From: CAG-170 sp022779365
Lineage (GTDB): Bacteria; Bacillota; Clostridia; Oscillospirales; Oscillospiraceae
Direction: 5' to 3'
DNA: 64,000 bases
NCBI GenBank assembly: GCA_022779365.1
Contig: JALFSI010000015.1
Span: forward strand, 41,665-105,664
Shown: positions 26,315-35,065 of the stretch, piece by piece
How the letters are laid out: each line of letters begins with the position of its first letter
Position numbering within the stretch: position 1 is the first letter of the stretch
Notes under the pieces: model-generated
Seen by the model: only the letters and a program-made list of their open reading frames with translations
What the model was told of the DNA's origin: nothing
Databases searched by the model: none
Made by a program: the position numbers and the translations under genes

Positions 26315-27070
26315 TCAGCGGTCCTCGCAGACGGTGAGAATTTCCGGCTCTCCGTCGGTGATGAGTATCGAGTTTTCATAGTGTGCCGCGAGCTTGCCAT
26401 CGGCAGTTACGGTCGTCCAACGGTCTTTCAGGACCTTCACCTCGTAAGTGCCCTGTGTAACCATCGGCTCGATCGCCAGGGTCATGCCTTTGACCATGCG
26501 CGGTCCTCTGCCAGGAGAGCCGAAGTTCGGGACTTCGGGCTCTTCGTGCATCTGCTCGCCTACGCCGTGACCTACGAAGGCGCGCACCACACCAAAGCCG
26601 TGCTGCTCGACATACGTCTGAACAGCGTGACCAATATCCGAGATCCGGCAGCCCTGCCGGGCAAAGCGAATCCCCTCGTAAAAACTCTGCTCCGTCACCG
26701 AAATGAGCTTTTGTGCCTCGGGAGAAATTCTCCCACAGGCAAAGGTTGCGGCGCAGTCACCCGTAAAACCTCCCCAGCTCGCGCCCACGTCCACCGAGAC
26801 GATGTCGCCCTCACGCAGCACCCGGTCGCCCGGAATGCCGTGGATCACGACCTCGTTGATGGAGATGCAGGTGCTGGCGGGAAAACCTCCATAACCAAGG
26901 AACGTCGGTTTCGCGCCCTGTGACACGATATAATCATGCACAGCTTTGTCGATCTGTCTGGTCGTAACGCCCGGTCTTACCATTTCGCCTGCCAAAGCAC
27001 GCGCTGCCGCGGTAATTTTACAGGCCTTGCGCATGACCATCAGTTCGCGCTCGTTTTTGACTGGGATCAT
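26315..27070 (-). CDS. map: methionine aminopeptidase type I
   Basis: Removes N-terminal Met from nascent proteins, 251 residues. The five metal ligands are visible in order: VDVGASWGGFTGDCAAT (two Asp), FVGHGVGEQMHEEP (His), AIEPMV (Glu) and AHYENSILIT (Glu). It is coupled to adk (starts 2 bases after the adk stop). Confidence 0.97.
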   Translation of the reverse strand: MIPVKNERELMVMRKACKITAAARALAGEMVRPGVTTRQIDKAVHDYIVSQGAKPTFLGYGGFPASTCISINEVVIHGIPGDRVLREGDIVSVDVGASWGGFTGDCAATFACGRISPEAQKLISVTEQSFYEGIRFARQGCRISDIGHAVQTYVEQHGFGVVRAFVGHGVGEQMHEEPEVPNFGSPGRGPRMVKGMTLAIEPMVTQGTYEVKVLKDRWTTVTADGKLAAHYENSILITDGEPEILTVCEDR

Positions 27071-27071
27071 A

Positions 27072-27704
27072 TTACACTCCCAGCGCCCGCAGGATCTCCG
27101 CCGTCGCCGCCTCGATGGGCTGGTCGCCTTCGACCAGCTTGAGGATGCCGAGCTTGCGGTAGAAGTCCTTGAGTGCTTCCGTTTCCGTGTGGAACACCTT
27201 CAGACGGTTCTTGACCGTTTCGGGTGCGTCATCCTTGCGGATGACCAGCTCACCGCCGCACAGATCACAGACGCCCTCTTTTTTGGGCGGATTTGCAGCA
27301 ATGTGGAAGCTCGCGCCGCAGCTGCCGCAGACGCGGCGGCCGGTCATACGCGCTTCGATCACACTGTCGGCGATCTCGATGGACACAACACAGTCGAAGT
27401 GGATACCGGCGTCCTCCAGAGCCTGTGCCTGCGGGATCGTGCGGGGCACACCGTCCAGGATGTAGCCGTTCGCGCAATCCTCACGGGCTACCCGCTCCCG
27501 AACGATGCCAATGATGACATCGTCGGGAACGAGCTTGCCGTTATCCATAAATTCTTTTGCCTTCAGACCGGTCGGCGTGCCGTTTTTGATCGCCTCGCGG
27601 AGAATGTTGCCGGTCGAGATGGTGGGGATGTTCAGCCTTTTGCTGATGATCTCCGCCTGTGTTCCTTTGCCTGCGCCCGGAGCGCCCAAAAGAATCAGTT
27701 TCAT
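27072..27704 (-). CDS. adk: adenylate kinase
   Basis: AMP + ATP to 2 ADP, 210 residues. P-loop GAPGAGKGTQ at 7-16, DGVPRTIPQA (AMP side) and a zinc-type LID domain with CGSC and CDLC, typical of Gram-positive adenylate kinases. Confidence 0.98.
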   Translation of the reverse strand: MKLILLGAPGAGKGTQAEIISKRLNIPTISTGNILREAIKNGTPTGLKAKEFMDNGKLVPDDVIIGIVRERVAREDCANGYILDGVPRTIPQAQALEDAGIHFDCVVSIEIADSVIEARMTGRRVCGSCGASFHIAANPPKKEGVCDLCGGELVIRKDDAPETVKNRLKVFHTETEALKDFYRKLGILKLVEGDQPIEAATAEILRALGV

Positions 27705-27720
27705 GCCAACCCCTCCCGGA

Positions 27721-28995
27721 TTATTCGAGGAATCCCTTGTAGTGGCGCATCAGCATCTGCGCTTCCATCGCCTTAACGGTCTCCAGTGCAACACCGACCA
27801 CGATGATAACGGACGTGCCGCCGATGCCGAGGCTGTTGTTGCCCAGGATCGTACCCACAATGATCGGGAGCAGCGCAACGATCGCAAGATACAGCGCACC
27901 GAAGAGCGTGATTTTGTTGATGACCTTCAGAATGAAGTCGGAGGTCGGCTTGCCCGGGCGGAAGCCGGGGATGAAGCCGCCGTTCTTCTTGAGGTTATTG
28001 GCGATCTCGATGGGGTTGAACTGGATCGTCGCGTAGAAGTAGCTGAACGCGATGATCAGCAGGAAGTAGCAGACCATGTATACGACGCTCTTCGTGTCGA
28101 ACACATAGGTGTTCATCCAGTTCCAGAAGCCACTCGAGCCGGTGCCCGTGAAGGCAACGATCGTGGCCGGCAGAGAGGCGATGGACTGTGCAAAGATGAT
28201 CGGCAGCACGCCGGACATATTGACCTTGATCGGCAGGTGTGTGTTCTGCCCACCGTACATCTTACGACCGACCACACGCTTTGCATACTGCACGGGGATG
28301 CGGCGCTCGGAATCGGTGATGAACACGATGAACACAACGATCGCCAGGATGCCGACGACCAGCAGGACCGACACATACCACTTCATGGAGAACAGGTTGG
28401 TCACCAGAGACGGGATGCGGGAGACGATGCCGGCGAACAGGATCATGGAAATGCCGTTGCCGATGCCGAACTCGTCGATCTGCTCACCCATCCACATCAG
28501 GAAGGATGCACCGGCCGTAAACGTCAGGACGATGACCAGACCATAGAGGAAGCCGGTCTGCCCTTCATTGAGCAGGTTGTAGTTCTTGAGCATGATGAAG
28601 TAGGCAAAGCCCATCAGCAGCCCAAGACCGATCGTGGAGTAGCGGGTGATGTTTTTGATCTTCTTGCGGCCCTCTTCGCCGCCCTCCTTCGCCAGGCGCT
28701 CCAGAGCGGGGATGGCGATGGTCAGCAGCTCAATGATGATGGACGCGTTGATGTACGGCTGGATACCGAGGGCGAACACGGTCGCCTGCGAGAATGCCGA
28801 GCCGGACATTGCATTGTACAGTCCGAGGACCGTATCTGCGAATCTAAGACGGAATGTTTCAGCGAGGAGGTCGATGTTCACATACGGAACCGGAACGCAG
28901 CTGCCAAGTCTGTAGATCAGCAGCACGATCAGTGTGAAGATGAGCTTCTTGCGCAGCTCGGGGATCTTCCATGCGTTACGGAGTGTGGAAAACAC
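27721..28995 (-). CDS. secY: protein translocase subunit SecY
   Basis: Channel-forming subunit of the Sec translocon with ten transmembrane segments, 424 residues. ALGIQPYINASIIIQLL-like sequence and the C-terminal GGTSVIIVVGVALETVKAMEAQ are diagnostic. It overlaps the spacing of rplO directly (28995/28996). Confidence 0.98.
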   Translation of the reverse strand: MFSTLRNAWKIPELRKKLIFTLIVLLIYRLGSCVPVPYVNIDLLAETFRLRFADTVLGLYNAMSGSAFSQATVFALGIQPYINASIIIELLTIAIPALERLAKEGGEEGRKKIKNITRYSTIGLGLLMGFAYFIMLKNYNLLNEGQTGFLYGLVIVLTFTAGASFLMWMGEQIDEFGIGNGISMILFAGIVSRIPSLVTNLFSMKWYVSVLLVVGILAIVVFIVFITDSERRIPVQYAKRVVGRKMYGGQNTHLPIKVNMSGVLPIIFAQSIASLPATIVAFTGTGSSGFWNWMNTYVFDTKSVVYMVCYFLLIIAFSYFYATIQFNPIEIANNLKKNGGFIPGFRPGKPTSDFILKVINKITLFGALYLAIVALLPIIVGTILGNNSLGIGGTSVIIVVGVALETVKAMEAQMLMRHYKGFLE

Positions 28996-29436
28996 TTACA
29001 CCACCTCTGCCTTTCCGCCTGCCTTTTCGATCTTTTCCTTGGCAGACTCGGAGAAGGCGGCCGCCTTCACAGTCACGTTCACGGTAACGCTGCCGTTACC
29101 GAGAACCTTCAGACCGTACTTGCAATCATGCAGGATGCCTTTTTCGATCAGCGCAGCCGCATCGACGACAGCGCCGCTCTCAAAGCGGTTGAGGACGGCA
29201 ACGTTGATCGCCGTCAGGGGCTTTGCAAAGATGTTGTTGAAGCCGCGCTTCGGGATGCGGCGAGCCAGAGGCATCTGACCGCCTTCAAAACCGATGCGGA
29301 GTTTGCCGCCGGAGCGCGCCTTCTGACCCTTGTGCCCGCGGCCGCCGGTCTTGCCGTTGCCGGAGCCCGTGCCGCGACCCTTGCGCTTGTCAACGTGGGT
29401 AGAACCCATAACCGGAGCAAGTTCATGCAGATTCAT
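28996..29436 (-). CDS. rplO: 50S ribosomal protein L15
   Basis: A 146-residue protein with MNLHELAPVMGSTHVDKRKGRG and GGRGHKGQKARSGGK, typical of L15. Directly upstream of secY. Confidence 0.97.
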   Translation of the reverse strand: MNLHELAPVMGSTHVDKRKGRGTGSGNGKTGGRGHKGQKARSGGKLRIGFEGGQMPLARRIPKRGFNNIFAKPLTAINVAVLNRFESGAVVDAAALIEKGILHDCKYGLKVLGNGSVTVNVTVKAAAFSESAKEKIEKAGGKAEVV

Positions 29437-29449
29437 CTACTTGTCCTCC

Positions 29450-29638
29450 TTACTGTTCTTCCGTAACCTGCAGCAGGTAGCCGATCTTTGCGATCTTGCC
29501 GCGGGTCTGGGTGTTGTCAGGCTGAATGGTCTCCTGACCGATCTTGCGCAGACCCAGGGAATGCGCAGTGGCAATGTGCTTCTCAAGACGGCCGTTGAGG
29601 CTCTTGACAAGCTTAATTCTCAGATTAGCCATGTTCAA
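29450..29638 (-). CDS. rpmD: 50S ribosomal protein L30
   Basis: A 62-residue protein with LRIKLVKSLNGRLEKHIATA and LGLRKIGQETIQPDN, typical of L30. Between rpsE and rplO. Confidence 0.96.
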   Translation of the reverse strand: MNMANLRIKLVKSLNGRLEKHIATAHSLGLRKIGQETIQPDNTQTRGKIAKIGYLLQVTEEQ

Positions 29639-29647
29639 AAGTCCTCC

Positions 29648-30166
29648 TTAACCGACGATCTCTTCCACGCTCTTGCCGCGGATGCGCGCCACCTGAGCGG
29701 CATCACGCAGGCTCATCAGACCCTGCATCGTCGCCTTGACGACGTTCTGCGGGTTGTTCGAGCGCAGGCACTTTGCACGAATGTTGGAAATACCGACAGC
29801 CTCCATCACCGCACGGACCGCGCCGCCGGCGATGATGCCGGTGCCTTCGGGGGCGGGCTTGAGCATCACGCGGCCGGCGCCGAACACACCGATGACGTCA
29901 TGCGGGATTGTCGTTCCTTCGAGGGTGATCTTGACCATGTTCTTCTTCGCGTCGGCGATGCCCTTGAGGATCGCTTCGGAAACTTCGGCAGCCTTGCCCA
30001 GACCGTAGCCGACAGTACCCTTGCCGTCACCAACGACGACCAGCGCGGAGAACTTCATGACACGACCGCCTTTGACGGTCTTAGAAACACGGTTGAGGTA
30101 GACGACCTTCTCGATAAACTCGGGAGCGTTGTCTTCCTTCGGTGCTCTATCTCTATTGTAAGCCAT
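29648..30166 (-). CDS. rpsE: 30S ribosomal protein S5
   Basis: A 172-residue fidelity protein at the mRNA entry site, with EKVVYLNRVSKTVKGGRVM and GYGLGKAAEVSEAILKG, both diagnostic. A short charged N-terminus (MAYNRDRAPKEDN) precedes the conserved domain. Confidence 0.97.
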   Translation of the reverse strand: MAYNRDRAPKEDNAPEFIEKVVYLNRVSKTVKGGRVMKFSALVVVGDGKGTVGYGLGKAAEVSEAILKGIADAKKNMVKITLEGTTIPHDVIGVFGAGRVMLKPAPEGTGIIAGGAVRAVMEAVGISNIRAKCLRSNNPQNVVKATMQGLMSLRDAAQVARIRGKSVEEIVG

Positions 30167-30183
30167 TGTTTATCCTCCTCCGA

Positions 30184-30543
30184 TCAGAATTCCAGGCCGC
30201 CTTCACGGGCGCCCTCAGCAAGCTCTGCCACACGACCGTGATAGATATAACCGCCACGATCGAACACGACAGTGTCGATGCCCTTTGCCTTGGCGCGCTC
30301 GGCGACGAGCTTGCCGACCTTGCGGGCGGCTTCCTTGTTGCCGGTAGCACCTTCAAATTCCTTGTCGAGAGTGGATGCGGAAACCAGAGTCACGCCGTTT
30401 ACATCGTCGATGACCTGAGCATAGATGTTCGCATTGCTGCGATAGACGTTGAGGCGAGGTCTTTCGGGCGTGCCGGAGATCTTGCCGCGCACTCTGGTAT
30501 GACGCTTCATACGCTGTGCGTTCTTGTCAAAAGTTTTTACCAT
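30184..30543 (-). CDS. rplR: 50S ribosomal protein L18
   Basis: 5S rRNA-binding protein of 119 residues with RPRLNVYRSNANIYAQVIDD and VVFDRGGYIYHGRVAELAEG, typical of L18. Confidence 0.97.
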   Translation of the reverse strand: MVKTFDKNAQRMKRHTRVRGKISGTPERPRLNVYRSNANIYAQVIDDVNGVTLVSASTLDKEFEGATGNKEAARKVGKLVAERAKAKGIDTVVFDRGGYIYHGRVAELAEGAREGGLEF

Positions 30544-30560
30544 GATGGCACACCTCCTAA

Positions 30561-31106
30561 TTATTTCTTACCGCCGGCCTTGCCTTCTTTATGGCGAACG
30601 ACCTCGGTGGTATATTTGATACCCTTGCCCTTATAGGGTTCAGGCGGTCTCTTGGCTCTCACGTTCGCGGCATACTGACCGACCTTCTGCTTGTCGATGC
30701 CGTGGATGATGACCTTGTTGGGCGCGGGGACTTCAACGGTGATGCCGTCGATCTCTTCCATCGTGACCAGATGGGAGTAGCCGAGGTTCATCACGAGCTT
30801 GTTGCCCTCTTTGCTTGCCTTGTAGCCGACGCCGTTGATGTCCAGCTCCTTCTTGAAGCCTTCCGTCACACCGACGACCATGTCATGCACCAGCGAGCGA
30901 GTCAGACCGTGGAGGCTCTTGTGCAGCTTGTCTTCCGAGGGACGCTCGACCGTGATGACGGCACCCTCGTGCTTGATGATCATTTCAGGACGCATCGCCT
31001 GCGTCAGCGTGCCCTTCGGACCCTTGACGGTAACGACATTGCCCTCGGCAATGGTGACCTCAACGCCCGCGGGAACGGTAATGGGCATTCTACCAATTCT
31101 AGACAT
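30561..31106 (-). CDS. rplF: 50S ribosomal protein L6
   Basis: A 181-residue protein starting MSRIGRMPITVPAGVEV with the C-terminal signature ANVRAKRPPEPYKGKGIKY, diagnostic for L6. Confidence 0.98.
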   Translation of the reverse strand: MSRIGRMPITVPAGVEVTIAEGNVVTVKGPKGTLTQAMRPEMIIKHEGAVITVERPSEDKLHKSLHGLTRSLVHDMVVGVTEGFKKELDINGVGYKASKEGNKLVMNLGYSHLVTMEEIDGITVEVPAPNKVIIHGIDKQKVGQYAANVRAKRPPEPYKGKGIKYTTEVVRHKEGKAGGKK

Positions 31107-31121
31107 TGTTCAATACCCTCC

Positions 31122-31520
31122 TTACCATACAAACGCCAGGACTTCGCCGCCGACATGGTTCGCACGCGCAGCCTTGTCGGTCATAACGCCCTTGGAAGTG
31201 GAAATGATGGCGATACCGAGACCCTTGAGGACCTTCGGCAGCTCGTCAGCACCGGCGTACACACGCAGACCGGGCTTGGACACGCGGCGCAGACCGCTGA
31301 TGACCTTCTCCTTGCCTGCCAGGTACTTAAGCTGAATGCGGATGATACCCTGCGTGCCGTCCTCGACGATCTCATAGGACTTGATGTAGCCCTCGTCGAG
31401 CAGGATCTGTGCGATGGACTTCTTCAGATTGGAAGCCGGCACATCGACTTTCTCGTGCTTTGCTGTGTTTGCGTTCCGAATACGGGTCAGCATATCAGCA
31501 ACGGGATCGGTGATTTGCAT
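31122..31520 (-). CDS. rpsH: 30S ribosomal protein S8
   Basis: A 132-residue 16S rRNA-binding protein starting MQITDPVADMLTRIRNAN, with the S8 signature STSKGVMTDKAARANHVGGE. TAGGAGGAAACACAA precedes the ATG, the same leader that precedes rplC. It is separated from rpsN by an unusual spacer of about 340 bases. Confidence 0.98.
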   Translation of the reverse strand: MQITDPVADMLTRIRNANTAKHEKVDVPASNLKKSIAQILLDEGYIKSYEIVEDGTQGIIRIQLKYLAGKEKVISGLRRVSKPGLRVYAGADELPKVLKGLGIAIISTSKGVMTDKAARANHVGGEVLAFVW

Positions 31521-31864
31521 TTGTGTTTCCTCCTAGTTTGAAGTTACCGCAGAAAGCGGTTCCGGTGGCGAGGTATCACGACTAATTTATACGCTGCGTC
31601 CAAAGTAACCAAGGAACACCCAATTAACCGTGACCTTTCGTCATCCGTATTTTTATCGTTGGAGGGCGGCGTGTCCGCCGCCCTGGCGATAACAGAATTT
31701 CATGGGAGATCGACGTCTCCCCTCACCTTTCGGCGAGGTTTTTCTACCCTCTCAATGCTCTTGAGGGCAGATTGGCAAAGATTTTTTCGCTAGGCAAGGT
31801 TTTACGGTGAAGGCGTATATGCTATACGCCGAACCGCAAATAACGCAGCATAGCCGAAAAAGAT
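31521..31864 (-). repeat. structured 344-base spacer between rpsN and rpsH
   Basis: No ORF. At least six hairpins lie in tandem: 31546-31560, 31654-31691 (AGGGCGGC/GCCGCCCT), 31704-31721, 31721-31738 followed by TTTTT, 31747-31767 and a long imperfect palindrome 31777-31866 with an inner GGCGTAT/ATACGCC stem at 31812-31830. The last reaches the rpsN stop codon. It resembles an inserted palindromic repeat element rather than normal intercistronic sequence. Confidence 0.7.
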
Positions 31865-32050
31865 TTACCAAGATGCCTTTCTAACTCCGGGGATCTGACC
31901 CTTGTAAGCCAGCTCGCGGAAGCAGATACGGCACACGCCGTAGTCACGCAGGTACGCATGGGGACGACCGCAGATCTTGCAGCGGTTGTAGTAGCGGGTG
32001 GAGAACTTGGGTTCTTCCTTCTGCTTGAGAATCATTGCTTTTCTAGCCAT
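31865..32050 (-). CDS. rpsN: 30S ribosomal protein S14, zinc type
   Basis: A 61-residue type Z S14 with the zinc ligands CKIC and CRIC around GRPHAYLRDYGV, ending GQIPGVRKASW. The zinc form (C+) is the usual spc-operon S14 in Firmicutes. Confidence 0.98.
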   Translation of the reverse strand: MARKAMILKQKEEPKFSTRYYNRCKICGRPHAYLRDYGVCRICFRELAYKGQIPGVRKASW

Positions 32051-32068
32051 TCGTCAAATCCTCCCAAA

Positions 32069-32608
32069 TTACGCGTAGAACGGAGCGCCGACCATGGTCA
32101 GCAGTTCCTTGGCTTCTTCGTCGGTGGTGGCGGTGGTGCAGATGCAGATGTCCATGCCACGGATCTTATCGACCTTGTCGTACTCGATTTCCGGGAAGAT
32201 GAGCTGTTCCTTCAGACCGAAGGCGTAGTTGCCGCGGCCGTCGAAGGAGTTGGGGTTGATGCCGCGGAAGTCGCGGACACGGGGCAGCGCCACGTTGAAC
32301 AGACGATCGAGGAACTCCCACATACGCTCGCCGCGGAGGGTGACCTTGACGCCGACAGTCTCGCCTTCACGGACCTTGAAGTTCGCAACGGACTTGCGGG
32401 CCTTGGTGGTGATGGGCTTCTGACCGGTGATGGTAGCGATGTCCTTGCAGATCGCCTCGATCTCTTTTGCGTTGTTCTTGGACTCACCGCAGCCAACGTT
32501 GACGATGACCTTGCTGAGCTTCGGGATCTGCATGACGCTCTTATACTGGAACTTGGACATGAGAGCGGGTGCGATCTCTTCGGTATACTTAACTTTCAGT
32601 CTAGCCAT
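32069..32608 (-). CDS. rplE: 50S ribosomal protein L5
   Basis: A 179-residue 5S rRNA-binding protein with MQIPKLSKVIVNVGCGESKNN and LRGERMWEFLDRLFNVALPR, diagnostic for L5. Confidence 0.98.
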   Translation of the reverse strand: MARLKVKYTEEIAPALMSKFQYKSVMQIPKLSKVIVNVGCGESKNNAKEIEAICKDIATITGQKPITTKARKSVANFKVREGETVGVKVTLRGERMWEFLDRLFNVALPRVRDFRGINPNSFDGRGNYAFGLKEQLIFPEIEYDKVDKIRGMDICICTTATTDEEAKELLTMVGAPFYA

Positions 32609-32625
32609 TTATGAACGCCTCCCTC

Positions 32626-32931
32626 TCAAATTTCCTGTCCGCACTTCTTGCAGACGCGGACCTTCTTGTCGCCTTCCAGCTTGACAGCGTGGCGAGTCGC
32701 CTTGCCGCACTTCGGGCAGACAAGCATCGTTTTGCAGGCGTACAGCGGGGTCTCCTTGCGGATGATGCCGCCCTGTTCGCCCTCCTTCTTGGGCTTGACG
32801 TGGCAGGAAGCCATGTTGATGCCTTCGACAACGATCTTGCCGGCAGCGGGCATAGCCACGAGGACCTTGCCCTTCTTGCCCTTGTCCTTGCCGGACAGGA
32901 CGATCACGGTATCGTTTTTCTTAATGTTCAT
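32626..32931 (-). CDS. rplX: 50S ribosomal protein L24
   Basis: A 101-residue KOW protein (NDTVIVLSGKDKGKKGKVL) with a C-terminal CPKC ... CKKC zinc-ribbon pattern, as in many Gram-positive L24 proteins. Confidence 0.97.
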   Translation of the reverse strand: MNIKKNDTVIVLSGKDKGKKGKVLVAMPAAGKIVVEGINMASCHVKPKKEGEQGGIIRKETPLYACKTMLVCPKCGKATRHAVKLEGDKKVRVCKKCGQEI

Positions 32932-32946
32932 CTCATGGTCCCCCTA

Positions 32947-33315
32947 TTAAACGGTTTCGGGTGCCAGGGAGCAGATCTTCATGAAACCAGCGTCACGAAG
33001 TTCTCTCGCCACCGGCCCAAAAATACGGGTGCCGCGAGGGCTGTTGTCGTCCTTGATGAGAACAGCGGCGTTCTCGTCAAAGCGGACGTAGGTACCGTCG
33101 GCGCGGCGAGCGCCCTTGACAGAGCGGACGATGACAGCCTTGACGACCTCGCCCTTCTTGACCGTGCCGTTCGGAGCTGCCTTGCGCACGGAGCAGACGC
33201 ACACGTCGCCGATGCTGCCGAATTTGCGCTTTGCGCCGCCGAGTACACGGATGCACTTGATTTCCTTGGCGCCGGTGTTGTCGGCAACCTTCAGATAGCT
33301 TTCACTTTGGATCAT
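32947..33315 (-). CDS. rplN: 50S ribosomal protein L14
   Basis: A 122-residue protein starting MIQSESYLKVADNTGAKEI and containing VRFDENAAVLIKDDNSPRGT, diagnostic for L14. Confidence 0.98.
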   Translation of the reverse strand: MIQSESYLKVADNTGAKEIKCIRVLGGAKRKFGSIGDVCVCSVRKAAPNGTVKKGEVVKAVIVRSVKGARRADGTYVRFDENAAVLIKDDNSPRGTRIFGPVARELRDAGFMKICSLAPETV

Positions 33316-33330
33316 GTGTTGTCGACCTCC

Positions 33331-33594
33331 TTACTTAGCCTTTTCGATGATCTCTACAAGACGCCATCTCTTGTCCTTGGACAGCGGGCGGCACTCCATG
33401 ACCTTGACGGTATCGCCGATACCGCACTCGTTCTTTTCGTCGTGTGCCTTCAGCTTGTAGGTTCTCTTGATGATCTTGTGGTACAGCTTGTGCTGTACGC
33501 TCGTTTCAATCGCAACCACGATTGTTTTGTCCATCTTATCGGAGACGACGGTACCAACCCTGGTTTTGCGGAAAGCTCTGGTATTTTCACTCAT
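33331..33594 (-). CDS. rpsQ: 30S ribosomal protein S17
   Basis: An 87-residue OB-fold protein with GTVVSDKMDKTIVVAIE and the S17 signature GDTVKVMECRPLSKDKRWRL. Confidence 0.98.
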   Translation of the reverse strand: MSENTRAFRKTRVGTVVSDKMDKTIVVAIETSVQHKLYHKIIKRTYKLKAHDEKNECGIGDTVKVMECRPLSKDKRWRLVEIIEKAK

Positions 33595-33608
33595 TTGCTG
33601 TTTCCTCC

Positions 33609-33806
33609 TCAGTTCTTGGTCGCGTTCTCACGAATAATAGTTTTGATGCGGGCAATGTCTTTCTTAACAGCCGCGATGCGCAGCGGGTTATCGAGCTGGT
33701 TGGTCGCGTGCTGCATGCGCAGCATGAACAGATCCTTTTTCAGCTCAGCCAGCTTGCCTTCCAGCTCAGCGGCAGACAGTTTACGGATTTCGTTTGCCTT
33801 CATCAT
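33609..33806 (-). CDS. rpmC: 50S ribosomal protein L29
   Basis: A 65-residue helical-hairpin protein (ANEIRKLSAAELEGKLAELK, MQHATNQLDNPLRIAAVKKD). The start overlaps the rplP stop by one base. A second ATG directly follows the first, so the exact start is uncertain by one codon. Confidence 0.96.
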   Translation of the reverse strand: MMKANEIRKLSAAELEGKLAELKKDLFMLRMQHATNQLDNPLRIAAVKKDIARIKTIIRENATKN

Positions 33807-34240
33807 TATTCACCACCATTCTCGGATTCCGGGGCTTCTCTGGCGATGATCTTTGTCTTGATGGGCAGCTTGTGCTGCGCCAGACGCAGAGCCTCGCGTG
33901 CTTCCGCTTCGGGAACACCGCCAATTTCGAACATGACTTTCTGATTCTTGACGACCGCGACCCAGTATTCGGGCGCGCCCTTACCAGAGCCCATACGGAC
34001 GCCAAGTGCCTTCTTGGAAACAGGCTTGTCGGGGAAGATCTTGATCCAGACCTGACCGCCACGCTTGGTGTAACGGGTCATGGCGACACGGGCCGCCTCG
34101 ATCTGGTTGCCGGTGATCCAGCCGGGTTCACACGCCTGGATACCAAATTCGCCGTAAGCGATCTTGTTGCCGCGGGAAGCAGTGCCCTTCATGCGGCCTC
34201 TCTGAACGCGGCGATATTTTGTTCTTTTGGGCATCAGCAT
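33806..34240 (-). CDS. rplP: 50S ribosomal protein L16
   Basis: A 144-residue protein starting MLMPKRTKYRRVQRGRMKG, with WIKIFPDKPVSKKALGVRMG-type core. The first ATG is chosen since GGAGG in the rpsC tail is 9 bases upstream, and it overlaps the rpsC stop by one base. Confidence 0.97.
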   Translation of the reverse strand: MLMPKRTKYRRVQRGRMKGTASRGNKIAYGEFGIQACEPGWITGNQIEAARVAMTRYTKRGGQVWIKIFPDKPVSKKALGVRMGSGKGAPEYWVAVVKNQKVMFEIGGVPEAEAREALRLAQHKLPIKTKIIAREAPESENGGE

Positions 34241-35052
34241 TAGCGGTTGCCTCCTTCCCTGCGGTCATTGTAGCTGCGGCGCTCGCCGTTATTGTTGTTG
34301 TACGGACGGCGCTCGCCATCATTGCGGCGGTCACCGTAGCGGCGATCACCCTGGCGGCGATCACCCTGACGGCGGTCGCGGCGCTCACGGCGTGCGGGCT
34401 CCGGGTTCTCGGAACGCAGCGTGGAGTTGAGCACCTCGCCCTTGTAGATCCAGACCTTGCAGCCGACCTTGCCATAGGTGGTGTTCGCCTCGGCGAAGCC
34501 GTAGTCGATGTCGGCACGGATGGTCTGAAGGGGGATGGTGCCTTCGTGATAGGACTCGGTGCGTGCGATCTCAGCGCCGCCCAGACGGCCGCCGCAGGTG
34601 CACTTGATGCCCTTCACACCCAGACGCGTGGCGCGCTGGATCGCCTGCTTCATCGCGCGGCGGAAGGAAATACGCTTTTCGAGCTGCGCGGCGATGTTCT
34701 CCGCGACGAGCTGCGCGTTCATGTCGGGGCTGCGGATCTCAACGATGTTGAGCGCCACGGTCTTGCCGAGCTTCTTCTCGATGGACAGGCGCAGCTTTTC
34801 GATGTCCTGACCGCCCTTGCCGATGATGACACCGGGACGGGAGCAGTGAATGTTGATCTTGACCTTTGCGTTATCTCTTTCGATCTCGATCTTGGCGATA
34901 CCGGCGGAGTAAAGGGTGCTCTTGAGCTGCTTGCGGATGTTGTAGTCCTCAACGATCAGATCACCGACTTTATCCTCACGGGCATACCAGCGAGAGTCCC
35001 AATCCTTAATTACGCCAACGCGCAATCCATGGGGATTAACTTTCTGTCCCAT
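34240..35052 (-). CDS. rpsC: 30S ribosomal protein S3 with Arg-rich C-terminal extension
   Basis: mRNA-entry-site protein with N-terminal MGQKVNPHGLRVGVIKDWDS, KH domain GVIIGKGGQDIEKLR and C-terminal GRLGGAEIARTE. It is 270 residues, roughly 50 longer than usual. The extra tail from about residue 220 is low-complexity (repeats of QGDRR and GDRR, then NNNNGERR). The encoding DNA (34255-34400) is correspondingly repetitive. Confidence 0.97.
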   Translation of the reverse strand: MGQKVNPHGLRVGVIKDWDSRWYAREDKVGDLIVEDYNIRKQLKSTLYSAGIAKIEIERDNAKVKINIHCSRPGVIIGKGGQDIEKLRLSIEKKLGKTVALNIVEIRSPDMNAQLVAENIAAQLEKRISFRRAMKQAIQRATRLGVKGIKCTCGGRLGGAEIARTESYHEGTIPLQTIRADIDYGFAEANTTYGKVGCKVWIYKGEVLNSTLRSENPEPARRERRDRRQGDRRQGDRRYGDRRNDGERRPYNNNNGERRSYNDRREGGNR

Positions 35053-35065
35053 AGTAACCTCCTGC

